Part shown: piece by piece, positions 62,776 to 64,000 of the stretch
Layout: every line of letters begins with the position of its first letter
Numbering within the stretch: position 1 is the stretch's first letter
From: Streptomyces varsoviensis
GTDB taxonomy: Bacteria > Actinomycetota > Actinomycetes > Streptomycetales > Streptomycetaceae
Length of the DNA stretch: 64,000 bases
Assembly: GCF_000718635.1 (NCBI RefSeq)
Contig: NZ_JOBF01000004.1
Location: 62,001 to 126,000, forward strand
Direction of reading: 5' to 3'
Position numbers and translations under genes: made by a program
The notes under the pieces: generated by a model
Database searches by the model: none
What the model was told of the DNA's origin: nothing
What the model saw: the letters and a program-made list of their open reading frames with translations, nothing else

Positions 62776-64000
62776 CTACGCCCCCACCGGCTCCGACTCC
62801 GAGCGGGGCGCGGAGCCGTCCCCGCCCCCGGGCCGTGCCGCCGCCGGCCCGGAAGCGGCCCCCGCACCCGACCCCGGCTGCTCGGACGGGCGTACCACCG
62901 CCAGGACCACCAGCCCCGCGACCACCGCCACGATGCCGGAGACCAGGCAGATGCGGTCCAGGCCCGCCACGAACGACTCGTGGACCAGGGCCTCGACGCC
63001 CTGCCGGGCCGCGCCCGCCGGGGCCGAGGCGACGATGTCGCCGGAGTGGCCGCCGCTGATCGCCTCGGCCGCCCGGCCCGCCGCGTCCGCCGGGAGGGCG
63101 TCGCTGCCCGAGATCACGGTGCGGACCCGGCTCGCGAAGACCATGCCCAGGACCGCGATGCCCAGCGCGTAACCCATCTGCCGGAAGGTGTTCACGGCGC
63201 CGCTCGCCATGCCGCCGCGCTCCGGCGGGGCCGCGCCGAGGGCGGCGGAGACCAGGACCGGCATGGACATGCCGACGCCGAGTCCGCCGAGCGCGAGGCC
63301 CGGCGCGAGCGTCGCCCAGCCCGAGTCGGCCGACAGCAGCAGCGAGTGCGTCAGCGCGCCGGCGCCGATCAGCAGCAGGCCGATGCCGAGCGGGAGCTGC
63401 GGAGCGACCCGGTGCAGCACCCGGCCGCCCACGGCGCCCACGACCAGCGACACCGCGGCCATCGGCATCACCGCGAGCCCCGCCTGCATCGGGGACAGCC
63501 CCAGCACCGTCTGCAGCCACAGTCCGCCGTACGTGAGGTACGGGAACGCCGCCGCCTGCAGCAGCAGGGCCGCCGCCATCAGCACCGCGAACGACGGGCG
63601 GCGGAACAGCTTCAGCTCCAGCAGCGGCTGCCGTGCCCGGCGCTCCACGACGAGGAAGACGATCAGCGCGGCGGCCGCGACCACCAGTGCCGTCACGGTG
63701 CCGGAGTCCGACCAGCCGTGCTCGCCGCCGCGCATCAGCCCGTACGTCAGGGCGCCCGCGCAGACCGTGAACGAGATCGCTCCGGGCCAGTCGATGCCCG
63801 GCCGTCCGCCGCGCGGACCGGTCGCCTCCAGGCGCGACTCCTTGACCGAACGGAGGGTGGCCCACACCGCGAGGGCGGTCAGCGGCAGGTTGACCCAGAA
63901 GATCCACCGCCAGTCCGCGTACTCGGTCAGCAACCCGCCCAGCAGCGGCCCGACCGCCGTCGCGGCCCCGCCCGTACCACCCCAGACGCCGAACGCGACG
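62776..64000 (-). CDS. DHA2-family (EmrB/QacA) MFS transporter, 5' end beyond window
   Basis: At least 408 residues are visible; the frame is open to the window edge and the N-terminus is missing. Helices from about LLTEYADWRWIFWVNLPLTAL onward show the EmrB/QacA hallmark ADWRWIFWVNLP just after GPLLGG, and the C-terminal half has about eight helices. A Gly/Ala/Pro-rich tail ends the protein. These 14-helix proton antiporters export drugs and dyes. The substrate is unknown. Confidence 0.9.
   Translation of the reverse strand, partial: VAFGVWGGTGGAATAVGPLLGGLLTEYADWRWIFWVNLPLTALAVWATLRSVKESRLEATGPRGGRPGIDWPGAISFTVCAGALTYGLMRGGEHGWSDSGTVTALVVAAAALIVFLVVERRARQPLLELKLFRRPSFAVLMAAALLLQAAAFPYLTYGGLWLQTVLGLSPMQAGLAVMPMAAVSLVVGAVGGRVLHRVAPQLPLGIGLLLIGAGALTHSLLLSADSGWATLAPGLALGGLGVGMSMPVLVSAALGAAPPERGGMASGAVNTFRQMGYALGIAVLGMVFASRVRTVISGSDALPADAAGRAAEAISGGHSGDIVASAPAGAARQGVEALVHESFVAGLDRICLVSGIVAVVAGLVVLAVVRPSEQPGSGAGAASGPAAARPGGGDGSAPRSESEPVGA

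Overview
The window is 64 kb of very GC-rich actinobacterial chromosome, almost certainly Streptomyces. The signs are third-position G/C bias, frequent GTG/TTG starts, a sporulation pair (ssgR-ssgA), a Rex-controlled cydA-cydB-cydCD operon with a fused cydCD gene, rare TTA (bldA-type) codons confined to regulators, and house genes typical of the genus (DUF5326, YibE/F, SPFH). I see no rRNA, tRNA, CRISPR array, IS element or prophage. Species cannot be told from the sequence alone.

Layout. 1-5.8 kb: a HAD phosphatase, a flavohaemoglobin-like protein with a long disordered N-terminus coupled to a PNPOx-like protein, a NUDIX hydrolase and a LysR regulator carrying two TTA codons. 6-16 kb: PLP sulfur-amino-acid enzyme, holin-like membrane protein, cupin, DUF5326, ssgR-ssgA, a flotillin / NfeD-like / YibE/F group on the minus strand, and a TPP riboswitch driving thiC. 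15.6-23 kb: TetR/hydrolase divergon with operator repeats, membrane protein, metallophosphatase, LacI regulator with a TTA codon, and a HisC-type aminotransferase. 23-33 kb: Rex box and cytochrome bd operon, orphan GAF histidine kinase, M23 peptidase. 33-41 kb: a glutamine-synthetase-like gene coupled to an amidohydrolase (a split version of fungal FluG), HAD, LLM oxidoreductase, HtpX and PspAB, MerR regulator. 41-52 kb: an M24 peptidase / EphD-like fusion / metal-dependent hydrolase / MerR run, a four-gene ABC exporter set, an M20 hydrolase, an aminoglycoside/hydroxyurea-type kinase. 51.7-64 kb: MFS exporter with GntR regulator, then the most interesting block, then an AMP-ligase/LysR divergon and a truncated DHA2 exporter.

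The block at 53.9-59.7 kb looks like a small, probably undescribed RiPP cluster. A LuxR-type regulator with a TTA codon is divergent from an unannotated 26-codon gene whose peptide ends in ALAGFYKY. A strong 17-bp hairpin follows that gene. Then come a cytochrome P450 with a degenerate I-helix, an MFS exporter overlapping it by 4 bp, an aspartyl/asparaginyl beta-hydroxylase-fold enzyme, and a small coupled membrane ORF. The layout matches P450-crosslinked aromatic RiPPs (atropopeptide/biarylitide type), but with an added 2-oxoglutarate hydroxylase even though the peptide contains no Asp or Asn.

Other points of note: two promoters matching the PafBC DNA-damage motif, a 13-bp inverted repeat between the Rex box and cydA, a divergon packed with TTAACGCA-type operator copies, and short in-register tandem repeats (14, 15, 24 bp) at several gene ends.
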